NCBI GenBank assembly: GCA_003427395.1 | Contig: BFEA01000076.1 | Coordinates: 1,402,876-1,436,038, forward strand | Source: Chara braunii | Lineage: Eukaryota > Streptophyta > Charophyceae > Charales > Characeae | Reading direction: 5' to 3' | Length of the DNA: 33,163 nt | Shown: positions 1 to 11,704 of the stretch, piece by piece | How positions within the stretch are numbered: the first letter of the stretch is position 1 | Layout: every line of letters begins with the position of its first letter | Made by a program: the position numbers and the translations under genes | The notes under the pieces: generated by a model | What the model was told of the DNA's origin: nothing | Database searches by the model: none | Seen by the model: the letters and a program-made list of their open reading frames with translations, nothing else

Positions 1-370
1 GCTGTTCCCCCTTGACTGTTTGCTGTGTTTCCCCTGCACTACCGTGTGTTTTGCCCAGTCCCACACTTGGTTGTAACCCGGTGCATGTGCTGCTGGTCCC
101 CCTTGACTGTTGCTGTGTTACCGCTGCACAACCATGTGTTCTGCCCAGTCCCACACTTGGTTGTAACCCGGTGCATGTGCTGCTGTTCCCCCTTTACTGT
201 TGCTGTGTTTCCACTGCACAACCTTGTGTTTTGCCCAGTCCCACACTTGATTGTAACCTGGTGCATGTGCCGCTGTTCCCCCTTGACTGTTGCTGTGTTT
301 TCACTGCACAACCATGTGTTTTGCCCAGACCCACACTTGGTTGTAATCCGGTTCTTGCGCTGCTGCCCCC
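1..370. repeat. 90-bp tandem repeat, about 4 copies
   Basis: The block ending GCCCAGTC recurs with its end at 60, 150, 240 and (one change) 330, a 90-base period. The array runs off the left edge of the window. Because 90 is a multiple of three, several frames stay open across it, on both strands. This explains the long ORFs at 12-530 (+) and 39-656 (-). No recognisable protein domain is present, so I do not call a gene. Confidence 0.85.
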
Positions 371-714
371 ATGTGTTGACCGCTGTAAGCCTGTCCTCTT
401 CGCTGATCTGGATACCAGGGTGTATGGCAGTATGCCCCCTTGCTGTTCCGCTGACCCCCCCATGTTCTATTCGAACGCGGTAATTAGAAGCTTCGATAGG
501 CTGCTGTTCCTTGGCGGATGGAGGGTCTGATGTGGCTTCTCTTGATTGGTAGCTGTAGGACTTCAGTCCCTGACAGGGCCTGGCCAGCGTAAAACGCTGA
601 GTCAGGGTAAAGGTGGGGTAACAGCCACCCTTGCAAGTACCGCGCGAAAACCGCAATCAAGCGGGAAGTGGTCGACGGCACGTCGGCAACAGCACTGCTG
701 AAAACTCGAGGGTG
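371..714. other. no recognisable gene
   Basis: This is unique-looking sequence between the 90-bp array and the hairpin cluster. A minus-strand frame stays open through it from the repeat, but its translation has no known motif. Confidence 0.5.
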
Positions 715-950
715 AGGTCTGAGATTGCTCAGACCTTATGTTCTGGGTATGAACAGATGGCCTGCAGACCCAGCAGGCCATCAGACTCCGTTTTCTGAAA
801 AAAATCAGAAAACAGACTTCCTTCGAACTGTTCGCCGAAAGCCGGCGGACGCCCGAAACAGGCACCTTGGCCCAAACGGTGTCGGAATGACACAAAATTT
901 GGTTGGGACCTTCCATGTGGTACAGTGAGGGGGCCCACCAAATTTGGTGG
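715..950. repeat. cluster of perfect short inverted repeats
   Basis: Three perfect hairpins lie nearly back to back. At 715-736 a 9-bp stem (AGGTCTGAG) has a 4-base loop. At 756-782 a 10-bp stem (GATGGCCTGC) has a 7-base loop. At 790-813 a 9-bp stem (GTTTTCTGA) has a 6-base A loop. A 16-base perfect palindrome CCACCAAATTTGGTGG follows at 935-950. The stems differ in sequence, so this is not one repeated unit. Confidence 0.75.
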
Positions 951-1247
951 CAGTCTGATAACGTTTGGGGCAGGAAATACAGGACTGGGCACACCGAATT
1001 TTCACTCCGACAAGAAAAACAGCAAAAGCGGTAAGTTACCACAACTGCCGGAATCTGCAGATTCTGCAGATTCCGATCAACTGCATCTACAACAACTGTG
1101 TGTTCTCTGCATATTGACTGCTGACGGTGTACTGTGGGGTCGGTGTCTTGGTCCGGGACATAGGGGGTACGGCCGGCAATGAGCCGAACTCCCGGGTAAG
1201 GGGGCAATGCGGGGCCGAGGTCACTTGCACACATCTCCCGCCGTTTC

Positions 1248-1645
1248 TCATCACCTACACCCATCCACCATAGCCGACCACCTCAATCCTTCTCCTTCCT
1301 CCGTCACTTACACCCATCCACCATAGCCGACCACCTTAACCCTTCTTCTTCCTCCATCACCTACACCCATCCACCATAGTCGACCACCTCAACCCTTCTT
1401 CTTCGTCCATCACCTACAACCATCCACCATAGCCAACCACCTCAACCCTTCTTCTTCCTCCATCACCTACACTCATCCACCATAGCCAACCGCCTCAACC
1501 CTTCTCCCACCTCCATCACCTACACCCATCCACCATAGCCGACCACCTCAGCCCTTCTTCTTCCTCCATCGCCTACACCATCCACCATAGCCAACCACCT
1601 CCTCCCTTCTTCCTCCTCCATCACCTACACCCATCCACCATAGCC
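1248..1645. repeat. 53-bp tandem repeat, about 7-8 copies
   Basis: The phrase TCACCTACACCCATCCACCA recurs at 1251, 1304 (one change), 1357, 1410 and onward, a 53-base period. Each unit continues with TAGCCGACCACCTCAACCC and a pyrimidine-rich end. One copy near 1570 has lost a base. It is a noncoding minisatellite. Confidence 0.85.
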
Positions 1646-1822
1646 GGTGTAGGGCCAAACCCCGGTAGACTTTCGAGCCTTAGTCAACCCCACTGCGAGT
1701 CCCAGTTGGCTCGGCCTGCCCACACTCATGCTCAGGGCGCGGGCCATTCGTCCCAAGGTCACCCCCACCTAGTGCTTTGAGATGGATGGGGGTGGGCCAT
1801 AACGCGAGAGAGCTTTGACATT

Positions 1823-1891
1823 GGGGATGTAGCTCAGCCCTCACGCCGGGTGGTAGTCTCGCTGGTCGTTCCACAACGCTGATTTTTTTTT
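1823..1891 (+). repeat. possible tRNA-derived (SINE-like) remnant
   Basis: GGGGATGTAGCTCAG at 1823-1837 equals the 5' end and A-box region of a plant tRNA-Ala. The cloverleaf is then lost. A weak B-box-like GGTCGTTCC lies about 25 bases on, and a run of nine T (1883-1891), a possible Pol III terminator, follows. The tRNA does not fold as a whole, so this would be a tRNA-derived retroposon or a chance match. Confidence 0.25.
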
Positions 1892-2785
1892 ATTCTTTAT
1901 TGTGTTCTCAAGCAATTGCTCCTTCCAATACGCAGTCAGTCCAGGGGTTCTTTGAGCGTTTCTCTTCTCTTGTATGTAGGCTAAGCGTCATCCTTAGGCC
2001 ATGCACCATTTCCCTAAGCATTTGGTTATACGGCGTCATTGGGGTGCGGCGGGGCCGTCCTTCCCCTTGCCTCTACACATCCATCGGATCTCACAATTTG
2101 CTTCCCACCTTATTGAAGTAGGCCCCTTAGTCTTTTCGGGGTCCTCATATGCATGCACCCACAACATCACATTTCCCGTGGTACGATTGCACTCTCAATT
2201 ACACTTCCATGTCTCAAGTGCAAAAGTCATTTTCATGAATTGGCTCTATGTCAAGGGTCCCATAGCCCCTTTGTCCCTCTTCCCTTTCCCTCTTGGTGCC
2301 CAGTTCCTCTCGGCCTTATCCTGCTCAAGGCATTTCTAGCCATTACTCACCTGCACAATCCCACACAAAGAAGAAGATCCATACAACAACACATACCCCT
2401 TCCCACATGCCTATTATTTCCATGCTCTTTGGCTGTGCTTTGTTCCCTTCTTGTTGTTCAATCAGCCCATCCTCTTCTCATAGTCATGCAGTCGGGGAAA
2501 ATGGTTGAGTCAAACTGACCTCTCTTTAACTTATGCATTCTCCGGATCTCGTCTTTTTCCCACTTTTTCCCAACGCCCTCTTTTTCTTTGCCTTCTTGGT
2601 GGCACAAGGGACTGGCTACCCTTCCCTTGCCCTCTCTTTCCACCAAGTGAGGTTTGGTCCCTCTTTACTGTTCGCACCCTGACAATGTAACCAGTGAGGG
2701 GGGAGAGGTTAGTCATATGCCAAGTGAGGGGAAGGGAGAGCGGGGACAAGGCGAAGGGAGAGGGAAGGGGAGAAAGCATGGTGGA
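1892..2785. other. no recognisable gene
   Basis: This stretch is pyrimidine-rich on the plus strand and becomes purine-rich from about 2690. The ORFs present are short, overlap in several frames and have no recognisable motif. Confidence 0.5.
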
Positions 2786-2786
2786 G

Positions 2787-2789
<3 letters not shown>

Positions 2790-2847
<58 letters not shown>

Positions 2848-2935
2848 GGAGAGAGAGAGAGAGAGAGAAGAGAGGAAAGGAGATATAGAGAGAGAAAGGG
2901 AGAGAGAGCGAAGAGGGAGAGAGAGACAGAGAGAG
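2790..2935. repeat. (AG)n microsatellite
   Basis: A nearly pure AG dinucleotide run, with GGGAG and AAAG interruptions, sits inside a wider purine-rich stretch. The Arg/Glu and Ser/Leu ORFs across it are artefacts of the repeat. Confidence 0.95.
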
Positions 2936-3019
2936 GAACTGAGAGGAGGTATCTAGTCCTAATCAAGTCATCACCCCGTAGTAACAATCACTCGTTGATC
3001 ACTTGTCTCATAGAAAAGG

Positions 3020-5520
3020 TTGACCAGGTATACCTTGGAATATTATATACAAACATGACAATGAGAAGCTAGATCAATGGAAGACACATGCTTAAAGAGA
3101 AGAAGGTTATATAAACAAGATTCGGAACATTTTATCAAACATGAATCTGACAAGTAGAGGCTAGACTACTGGAAGCACATGCACAAAGGACAAGAGATCA
3201 ACAGGGTAAAGATCTGGAGTATGAACTCGACAATGTGAGACTAGACTAGTTAAAGCACATGCACAAAGGACAAGAGATCAACAGGGCGAAAGATTAGGAA
3301 CATGCACTTTACAATGAAGACTAGACTAGAGGAAAGCACATGCACAATGAGTAGATGTCAACAAGGTAAAGATCCGGAACATGAACTTTGACAATGAGAC
3401 TAGACTAGTGGAAAGCACTACACAATGGAGAAGAGTTCAACAAAGTAAAGATCCGGAACATGAACTTGACAATTAGGGACTAGACTAGTGGAACCACATG
3501 CACAATGGAGAAGAGTTCAACAAAGTAACGATCCAGAACATGAACTTGACAATGAGACTAGACTAGTGGAAAACACATGCACAAGGGAGAAGATTTCAAC
3601 AAAGTAAAAGCTCCGGAACATGAACTTGACAATGAGACTAGACTAGTGGAAAGCACATGCACAAGGGAGAAAATTTCAACAAAGTAAAAGGTCCGGAACA
3701 TGAACTTGATAATGAAGACTAGACTAGTGGAAAGTACATGCATACGAAGGAGAAGAGATCAACAAAGTAAAAGATCCGGAACATGACCTTGACAATGAAG
3801 ACTAGACTAGAGGAAAGCACATGCACAATGCGTAGATGTCAACAAGGTAAAAATCCGGAACATGAACTTTGACGATGGGACTAGACTAGTGGAAAGCACA
3901 TGCACAATGGAGAAGAGTTCAACAAAGTAAGGATCCGGAACATGAACTTGACAATTAGAGCTAGACTAGTGGAAACACATGCACAATGGAGAAGGGTTCA
4001 ACAAAGTAACGACCCGGAACATGAACTTGACAAAGAGACTAGACTAGTGGAAAGCACATGCATAAGAGAGAAGAGTTCAACAAAGTAAAAGGTCCGAAAC
4101 ATGAACTTGACAATGAAGACTAGACTAGTGGAAAGTACATGCATACGAAGAAGAAGAGATCAACAAAGTAAAAGATCCGGAACATGAACTTGACAATGAA
4201 GATTAGACTAGAGGAAAACACATGCACAATGAGGAGATGTCAACAAGGTAAGGATCCAAAACATGAACTTTGACAATGAGACTAGGCTAGTGGAAAGCAC
4301 ATTCACAATGAAGAAAAGTTCAACAAAGTAAAGATCCGAAACATAAACTTGACAATTAGAGACTAGACTAGTGGAAGCACATGCACAATGGAGAAGAGTT
4401 CAACAAAGTAAAAGATCCGGAACATGAACTTGACAATGAAGACTAGACTAGTGGAAGGCACGTGCACAATGACTAGAGTTCAACGAAGTAAAGAGCCGGA
4501 ATATGAACTTGACAATGAGAGACTAGACTAGTGGAAAACACATGCACAAAGAGTAGAGATCAACGAAGCAAAGATCCGGGATTTGAACTTTCGACAATGG
4601 GAGACTTAGACTAACGAAAGGCACATGCACAAAGGGAAGAGACCAACTAAACAAAGATCCGGAACATGAACTTGACAAAGGAAAAGGTTAAACTAGTGGA
4701 GGCATACGCACAAAGAGAGCAGATCATCTAAGCAAAGATCCGACATATGAACTTGACAAAGGGAGGTTAGACAAGTGGAAAGTACATGCACAAAGAGTAG
4801 GTATCAACGAAACAAAGATCCGACACATGAACTTGACACGGGAAGAGGTTAGACTAGTGGAAGCTCATGCACAAAGAGAGGAGATCAACGAAGTAAAGAT
4901 CCGGAACATGAGTTTGACAATGAAGACTAGACTAATTGAAAGCACATGCACAAAGGAGAATAGTTCAACAAGGTAACAGATCCGGAATATGAACTTGACA
5001 ATGAAGACTAGACTAGTGGAAAGTACATGCATATAAAGGAGAAAAGATCAACGAAGTAAAAGATTTGGAACATGAACTTGACACTGAAGACTAGACTAGA
5101 GGAAAGCACATGCACAATGAGTAGATGTCAACAAGGTAAAGATCCGGAATATGAACTTTTATATGGGAAGAGGTTAAACTAGTGGAGGCATACGCACAAA
5201 GAGAGGAGATCAACTAAGCAAAGATCCGGCATATGAACTTGACAAAAGGAGGTTAGACTAGTGGAAAGAACATGCACAAAGAGTAGGTATCAACGAAGCA
5301 AAGATCCGGCACATGAACTTGACAAAGGAAGAGGTTAGACTAGTGGAAGCTCATGCACAAAGAGAGGATATCAACGAAGTAAGGATCCGGAACATGAGCT
5401 TGACAATGAAGACTAGACTAATGGAAAGCACATGCACAAAGGAGATGAGTTCAGCAAGGTGAAAGATCCGGAACATGAACTTGACAATGAAGACTAGACT
5501 AGTGGAAAGTACATGCACAT
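3020..5520. repeat. 80-bp satellite, subfamily I (about 30 copies)
   Basis: A monomer of about 80 bases repeats head to tail. For example TGAACTTGAC starts at 3541, 3621 and 3701. The unit carries a GATCCGGAACATGAACTTGA core, ACTAGACTAGTGGAAAGCAC and a CACATGCACA block, and copies vary by small indels. There is no coding potential. It is homologous to the following subfamily, sharing the GACAATGA and AAAGCACATGCA blocks. Confidence 0.95.
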
Positions 5521-7400
5521 GAAGGGAAAGATAATCCGGAATATCACACTAAGTATGAACATGGCAATTAGTGATTAGATTACTGAAAAGCACATGCACG
5601 TGAAGAGAAGATCATCCAGAACCTCGCACTAAGTATAAACAAGACAAGGAGATGCTAGACTAGATGGAAAACACTTGCAAATGAAGGGAAGATCAATCGG
5701 AACATCACACTATGTATTAGCATGACAATGAGTGATTAGACTAATGAAAAGCACATGTATGTGAAGGGAAGAGCAGCCGGATCATCATACTAAGCATGAA
5801 CATGACAAAGAGTGATTAGATTAATGAAAAGCACATGCATGTGAAGCGAAGATTTACCAGAACATCACACTAAGTGTGAACAAGACAAAGAGTGATTAGA
5901 CCAATAAAAAGCACATGTATGTGAAAAGAAGATCAACCGGAACATCATACAAAGCATTAACATGACAAAGAGTGCTTGACTAGATGGAAATCACTTGCAT
6001 ATGAAGGGAAGATCAACCGGAACATCACACTAAGTACGAGCATGACAATGAGTGATTAGACTAATGAAAACACATGTATGTGAAGGGAAGATCAACCGGA
6101 ACATCATACTAAGCATGAACATGACAAAGAGTGATTAGACTAATGAAAAATACATGCACGTGAAGAGAAGATCAACCGGAACATCACACTAAGCATGAAC
6201 ATGACAAAGAGTGATTAGACTAATGAAAAACACACGCACGTGAAGGGAAGATCAACCGGAACATCACATTAAGTGTGAACAAGACAAAGAGTGATTAGAC
6301 CAATGAAAAACATATTCATGTGAAGGGAAGATCAACTGGATCATCACACTGAGTATGAGCAGGACAAAGAGATGCTAGACTAGATGGAAAGCACTTACAT
6401 ATGAAGGGAAGATCAACCGGAACCTCACACTAAGTGTGAACATCACAATGAGTGATTACACTAGATGAAAAGCACATGCATGTGAAGAGAAGATCATCCG
6501 GAACATCACACTAAGTATGAACAAGACAAAGAGATGATAGACTAGATGGAAAACACTTCCATATGAAGGGAAGATCAACCGGAACGTCACACTAAGTATG
6601 AACATGACAATGAGTGATTAGACTAGATGAAAAACACATGCATGTGAAGAAAATATCATCTGGCACATCACACAAAGCATGAACAAGACAAAGACATGCT
6701 AGACTAGATGGAAAACACTTGCATATGAAGGGAAGATCAACCGGAACATCACACTAAGTATGAACATGACAATGAGTGATTTGACTAGATGAAAAGCACA
6801 TGCATATGAAGAGAAGATCATCCGGAACATCACACTAAGTATGAACAAGACAAAGAGATGCTAGACTAGATGGAAAGCACTTGCATATGAAAGGAAGATC
6901 AANCGGAACATCACACTAAATATGAACATGACAATGAGTGATTAGACTAGATAAAAAGCACATGAATGTGAAGAGAGGATCATCCGGAACATCACACTAA
7001 GTATGAACACGACAAAGAGATGCTAGACTAGATGGAAAGCACTTGCATATAAAGGGAAGATCAACCGGAATATCACACTAAGTATGAACATGACAATGAG
7101 TGATTAGACTAGATGAAAAACACATGCATGTGAAGGGAAGATCAACCGGATCATCACACTAAGTATGAGCAAGACAAAGAGAGATTAGAGTAATGAAAAG
7201 CACATGCACGTGTAGGGAAGATCAACCGGAACATCACACTGAGTGTGAATAAGACAAAGAGTGATTAGACCAATGAAAAGCACTGCATGTGAAGGGAAGA
7301 TCAATCGGATCATCACACTAAGTATGAGCAAGACAAAGAGAGATTAAACTAGATGGAAAGTACTCACATATGAAGGGAAGATTATCCGGAACATCACATA
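5521..7400. repeat. 80-bp satellite, subfamily II with dimeric higher-order units
   Basis: This is a diverged version of the preceding satellite. ATCAACCGGAACATCACAC replaces the GATCCGGAACATGAAC core, and the period remains 80 (for example ATCAACCGGA at 6091 and 6171). From about 6350 two monomer types alternate. One has GATGCTAGACTAGATGGAAA with a CACTTGCATATGAA block. The other has GTGATTAGACTAGATGAAAA with CACATGCATGTGAA. Together they form about 160-bp dimers. Base 6903 is an N. Confidence 0.9.
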
Positions 7401-7439
7401 CTATTGCATAAGTGAAAACAAGAGTCTAAGTAGGCAAGA

Positions 7440-8110
7440 TCACCTAAGTTGAATCAAAGGCCATCTATGAAAGAAGCGTTATACTACCTACTTGTGTGAG
7501 TGTGAAAAACACAAGTTTGAAGCTTTCAAATAACCAAGATCGCATCATGGATCACTCATGGGTGAAGCGCTACACTACCTACTAGTGTGAGTGTGAAAAT
7601 CACAAGTTTGGAGAGCCCAAATCACCAAGATTGCATCATGGATCACTAATGGGTGAAGCGCTACACTACCTACTAGTGTGAGTGTGAAAATCACAAGTTT
7701 GGAGAGCCCAAATCACCAAGATTGCATCAAGGAGCATCCATGTGTGAATCGCTACACTACCTACTAGTGTGAGTGTGAAAATCACAAGTTTGGAGAGCCC
7801 AAATCACCAAGATTGCATCATGGATCACTCATGGGTAAAGCGCTACACTACCTACTAGTGTGAGTGTGAAAATCACAAGTTTGGAGAGCCCAAATCACCA
7901 AGATTGCATCAAGGAGCATCCATGTGTGAAGCGCTACACTACCTACTAGTATGAGTGTGAAAATCACAAGTTTGGAGAGCCCAAATCACCAAGATTGCAT
8001 CAAGGAGCATCCATGTGTGAAGCGCTACACTACCTACTAGTGTGAGTGTGAAAAACATAAGTTTGAAGTTCCCAAATCACTAAGATTGCATCAAGAAGCA
8101 TCTATGAATG
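7440..8110. repeat. 91-bp tandem repeat, about 7 copies
   Basis: GCTACACTACCTACTAGTG recurs about every 91 bases (near 7568, 7659, 7750, 7841 and on). Each unit carries GTGAGTGTGAAAATCACAAG and CCAAATCACCAAGATTGCAT. Two unit versions mix, one with ATGGATCACTCATGGG and one with AAGGAGCATCCATGTG. The sequence is unrelated to the adjacent 80-bp satellite. Confidence 0.9.
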
Positions 8111-8139
8111 AATCGGAGTACTTCCTCTTAGTGTACAAA

Positions 8140-8440
8140 TGAAAGAGGAGAGCTTGAGTAGCCCATGGAGGAGAGAAGATGAAGTAAGAGAGGGTGGAGG
8201 AGGAGGGGAGAGAGATGAGGGAGATGGAAATGGAGAAGAAGGGGAGGAAGACAAAGAGAGTGAAAATGAAAAGGAGAAAGGAGGAGGTGAGGAGGGGAAA
8301 AAAGAGAAGAAGGAGGGACTGAGGAGGAAGAAGGGGAAGAAGAAGGAGGAAAGCAAGAAGGAGAAGAGGAGGAAAAATATGAAGAAGAAGAAGAAGAAGA
8401 AGAAGAAGATGAAGATGAAGGTGAAGAAGTCTCTTCCTCC
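8140..8440. repeat. purine-rich GGA/GAA low-complexity tract
   Basis: About 300 bases of almost pure purine on the plus strand end in (GAA)n. A 113-codon plus-strand frame (8139-8480) is Lys/Glu/Gly-rich and has no domain. Overlapping frames on the other strand are equally open, so this is composition rather than a supported gene. Confidence 0.8.
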
Positions 8441-9188
8441 CTCTCACCTTGTTGATTCCTTGATGTTGGTGTCCTCTTGATGAAGCTTCTCCTTCTTACG
8501 CAATCCCTCTTGGCTATGGTTTTCTTCTTCTCCAAGCCATTCTCTCCTCCTCCCTTGCTTCTCTCTCAGGCTATGGCAAACTCCCCCAGCTATGGCTATG
8601 GAGTCCTCCCCTCTAGGAGGGCTAATGGGGCTCCTCTAGCCTTTCCTTCTCTCCTACACCCAGGAGGGTTATGGCGGATCACCTCCCAAGTGTCTCTCCC
8701 ACCATCACTATCCTCTAGAGTCCTCCCCACTACCTCCTAGTCTCCTCTAAGCTCTCCCACTGGCATGGGCTCCTCCCCTCTCACTCCAAGTGCAAAGGTG
8801 CTTCTGTGAGCTCACTTGGGCAGCATGGGCACTCCGACTGCATCCTCAGCTTATGTAGGTTGAAACCAGCAGTCCGGCCAGCCCATGAGCCTCCGCACGA
8901 GCCTTGAGGTGAACCGAGGTACCCCCAAGGCAAAATTCCCTCACTAGGCCCTCCTAGAGGTACCTGGGCCTCATTTGGGCCAAGTACATGCAGTCCAAGT
9001 GGTTGGTAACAACTCAGACTGCCTCTTGGCCTACCCCAGCCTCTTTTTCATTGCTCAAATGCTGTCCCCTAGGGTCCTAATGCCCAAGGGGCAGCAATAG
9101 GCCTTGTGGACCTTTTTCTCAATTTTTTTCAAGTTTCGGCCTCTTTTGAGTAGGCCAGAGCATTTTTCCATATGGCGGCACATTTTCA
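8441..9188. other. no recognisable gene; pyrimidine-rich DNA
   Basis: Short diverged repeats of GGCTATGG occur around 8510-8670. There is no conserved protein motif on either strand. Confidence 0.5.
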
Positions 9189-10912
9189 GCCTTGGATCTG
9201 GCTGAGATCCAAGGCCAGCAATAATCCGAGCTACCCCCTAGTAGCCCTTGCTTCAATTTTAAGCCCCAAGGTTCAATTTTTCAATTTTTGGTGCATCTGG
9301 CTCTCTTTTTGTGCCAAACGCACTGTTTTGTCTTTTTCCCTTTTTTGTTTCTTTCCATTTTGGGCTGCCACCTCATTCCAGAGCTAGCCGTTTTAAGCTG
9401 GCCCACAAAAAACAGCTAGTTCCTCTCTACCATGAGATCTGATCTCAGATCCATGGCCCAAAAGAAAACCGGTCACTTCCTTTTTGCATTTTCTCTCATT
9501 TTCAACTTTTTTATTCAAATTTTATTGATATATGGCCCTAAGGGCCATATCTCTGCAATCCGGATTGCCCTCCCTCATTCTAGGAGGGATGAGGTCACTG
9601 TTGGGACCTGCCAGTCCCTACTGTGCAGGTCCTTATAGACCGGCACACTCTCCTCCACTCTTTTCTCCCTTTTTGTCTCATTCTCCCTCCTTTTTCTCTC
9701 ATTTTTCTTTATTTTTCTTTTATTTCTGTTGTGACAAGTGTCAAATTGTTGTGCACCCTCTTTCTAGGACCTAGGGCCTCATTCAAGGCCAGGTTCATGA
9801 CTGTTATATCGCCGTTACATCTCGGATTTCAATAATGGCACCCCCATGCTCCTAGGAGGCTCCATTTTGCTCCCGTTTGCCCAATTTTGAGCCCCTTCTG
9901 CTCCGATTTTCTAAGGGCAGCCTTTTTCTTATGTTGAGCCTCTCAAGGCTCTATTTTCTTATGCCTTGCTAGTCCGAGATATCCCGGACTGCTGGGCAAC
10001 CTTCCCAACACCCTTATTTCATTTTTCTTTCTCTCATGGCTCTCTCACTTGCTCTCACTAGTGCTTGCACTAGTGGTGCTAATATTTTCCACCGTTTAGA
10101 TCCTCGATCTCGACGGTGCCGCTTGCTTGCACGATTATTCCTTGTGTTTGCTTATGGTTCCCTTGGGACATCCCAAGTCCCCGCCATTTTTCTACATGCT
10201 AGCTCTATTTCTTTGTCCCGCTGGCGGTCCCGCCGACGCGTGTCCCGTTTTTCGATTTTTATTGTTTGGACCCATTTGGTCCCTGGCAACATCCTAGACA
10301 GCATCCCGTTTTTATTTCTTTGGGGCCCATTGCCCTTGGTGGTCCCATCATTTCTATATGTGTGCCAATTTTTCTAGACCGCGAGATCTCATTTCACGGT
10401 TGTCGTTTACCGTCTTTACTTGCCCCTTGCCGAAATTGCTCCTTTCTAGCCTTTCCGGGCTTGCCGTAGCCCATTTCCCCTCGGTCTTGGCATCCTCATG
10501 CAGTCCGTAATTCTTCGGACTGTAGTCATGGCTATTTTTCACACCCTTAGCCCCACAACTTGCCCAATGTTAAAAGAAAATGAAGCGTCAAATTTTTTAG
10601 TGCATCCGGGCTCAATATTGGCTCCGGATGCACCTAGAACATGTGTTTTCTCTCCCCCATGCAGTCCGTTGCAACTCGGACTGCAATGGGGGTTAACTCC
10701 TTAGCCCCAATGCCTTACAACTAGCCCCTACTCAAAAGAAAAAGAAACGGCCAATTCCCAAGTGCATCCGGTAGTGATTTTGGCTCCGGATGCACCTAAA
10801 ACATGTGTTTCTCCTCATGCATGTATTCCGTTTTATTTCGGTTGCAAGAGGCCTTGATTTTCTTTGATTTTCTCTGCAAAAATCAAAGAAAATTCAAGTC
10901 CTTTGTAACCGC

Positions 10913-11107
10913 NNNNNNNNNNNNNNNNNNNNNNNNNNNNNNNNNNNNNNNNNNNNNNNNNNNNNNNNNNNNNNNNNNNNNNNNNNNNNNNNNNNNNNNN
11001 NNNNNNNNNNNNNNNNNNNNNNNNNNNNNNNNNNNNNNNNNNNNNNNNNNNNNNNNNNNNNNNNNNNNNNNNNNNNNNNNNNNNNNNNNNNNNNNNNNNN
11101 NNNNNNN
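10913..11107. other. assembly gap (195 N)
   Basis: This is a run of N followed by a poly-T run at 11108-11125. Frames crossing it are meaningless. Confidence 0.99.
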
Positions 11108-11143
11108 TTTTTTTTTTTTTTTTTTCTCCTCCTTTCTTGGATA

Positions 11144-11390
11144 GTAGGAACCTGCCAGTGCCTACCTATGGCAGTCCTTACTGACGGCCAACTCACTCAC
11201 CCCCTCTCACTTTTTTTGTCTTATTCTTCCCCATTTTCTTTTCTTTTCTCTCTTTTTCTTTGACAGTAGGGACCTGCCAGTCCCTACCTATGACAGTCCC
11301 TACTGACGGCCAACTCACTCACTCCCTCTCACTCTTTTTTTCTTATTCTCCCCATTTTCTTTTCTTTTCTCTCTTTTCTCTAGCGTGCCA
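11144..11390. repeat. two tandem copies of a 122-bp unit
   Basis: GTAGGAACCTGCCAGTGCC at 11144 returns as GTAGGGACCTGCCAGTCCC at 11266. The shared GACGGCCAACTCACTCAC block and T/C-rich tail follow in both. A related single copy of the head (GGGACCTGCCAGTCCCTACT) occurs near 9603. Confidence 0.8.
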
Positions 11391-11704
11391 AGTGTCAAGT
11401 GGCCGTTAAGGCCCTTTTCTAGCCTCTTCCTCTTAGTTTTGGCCCTCTCTATGCCCAAGGTGCAGTCCGTTATTTCTCGGACTACAATAATGGTCTTTCC
11501 ATGTCTTCCACTTCAGTTTTCTTTACTTTTCCTTTTCCTTTTGGCCTTCCCGTTTATCACCACTAGTACCTGCACTAGTGGTGCCAATATTCTTGGCCGT
11601 CAAGATGTCGATCTTGACGGTGCACCTTGCATTTATTATTTTTCCCTCATGCGGTGCCGTCGTTTCTTCTTGGGACTTTCACATGTCCCCGCAACTTGTC
11701 CTGT

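Larger units (their letters stand above)
9189..11622. repeat. hairpin-dense region
   Basis: Many short inverted repeats of different sequence are strung along pyrimidine-rich DNA. Stems are at 9189-9215 (11 bp, GCCTTGGATCT), 9530-9550 (10 bp, ATATGGCCCT, 1-base loop), 10056-10075 (9 bp, CACTAGTGC, 2-base loop), 10501-10522 (7 bp), 10600-10633 (10 bp, GTGCATCCGG), 10661-10684 (8 bp, GCAGTCCG), 10762-10795 (10 bp, same stem as 10600), 11560-11581 (8 bp) and 11597-11620 (10 bp, CCGTCAAGAT). The pair at 10056-10110 is a diverged copy of the pair at 11560-11622. The region may be a long LTR or nonautonomous element, but I cannot define its ends. Confidence 0.65.

Noticed and set aside
39-656. 205-codon minus-strand ORF with 30-residue repeats
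   Set aside because: It is kept open by the 90-bp repeat, two plus-strand frames are equally open, and there is no domain.
2654-2987. Arg/Glu- and Ser/Leu-rich ORFs over the AG tract
   Set aside because: They are translations of a dinucleotide microsatellite.
3020-8110. Possible CRISPR-like arrays
   Set aside because: The units are continuous tandem monomers of 80-91 bp without unique spacers, in a eukaryotic setting.
8139-8480. Lys/Glu-rich 113-codon plus-strand ORF
   Set aside because: It comes from the purine-rich GGA/GAA tract; several overlapping frames are equally open.
10803-11196. ORFs of 100-113 codons on both strands
   Set aside because: They are made mostly of the N gap translated as unknown residues.
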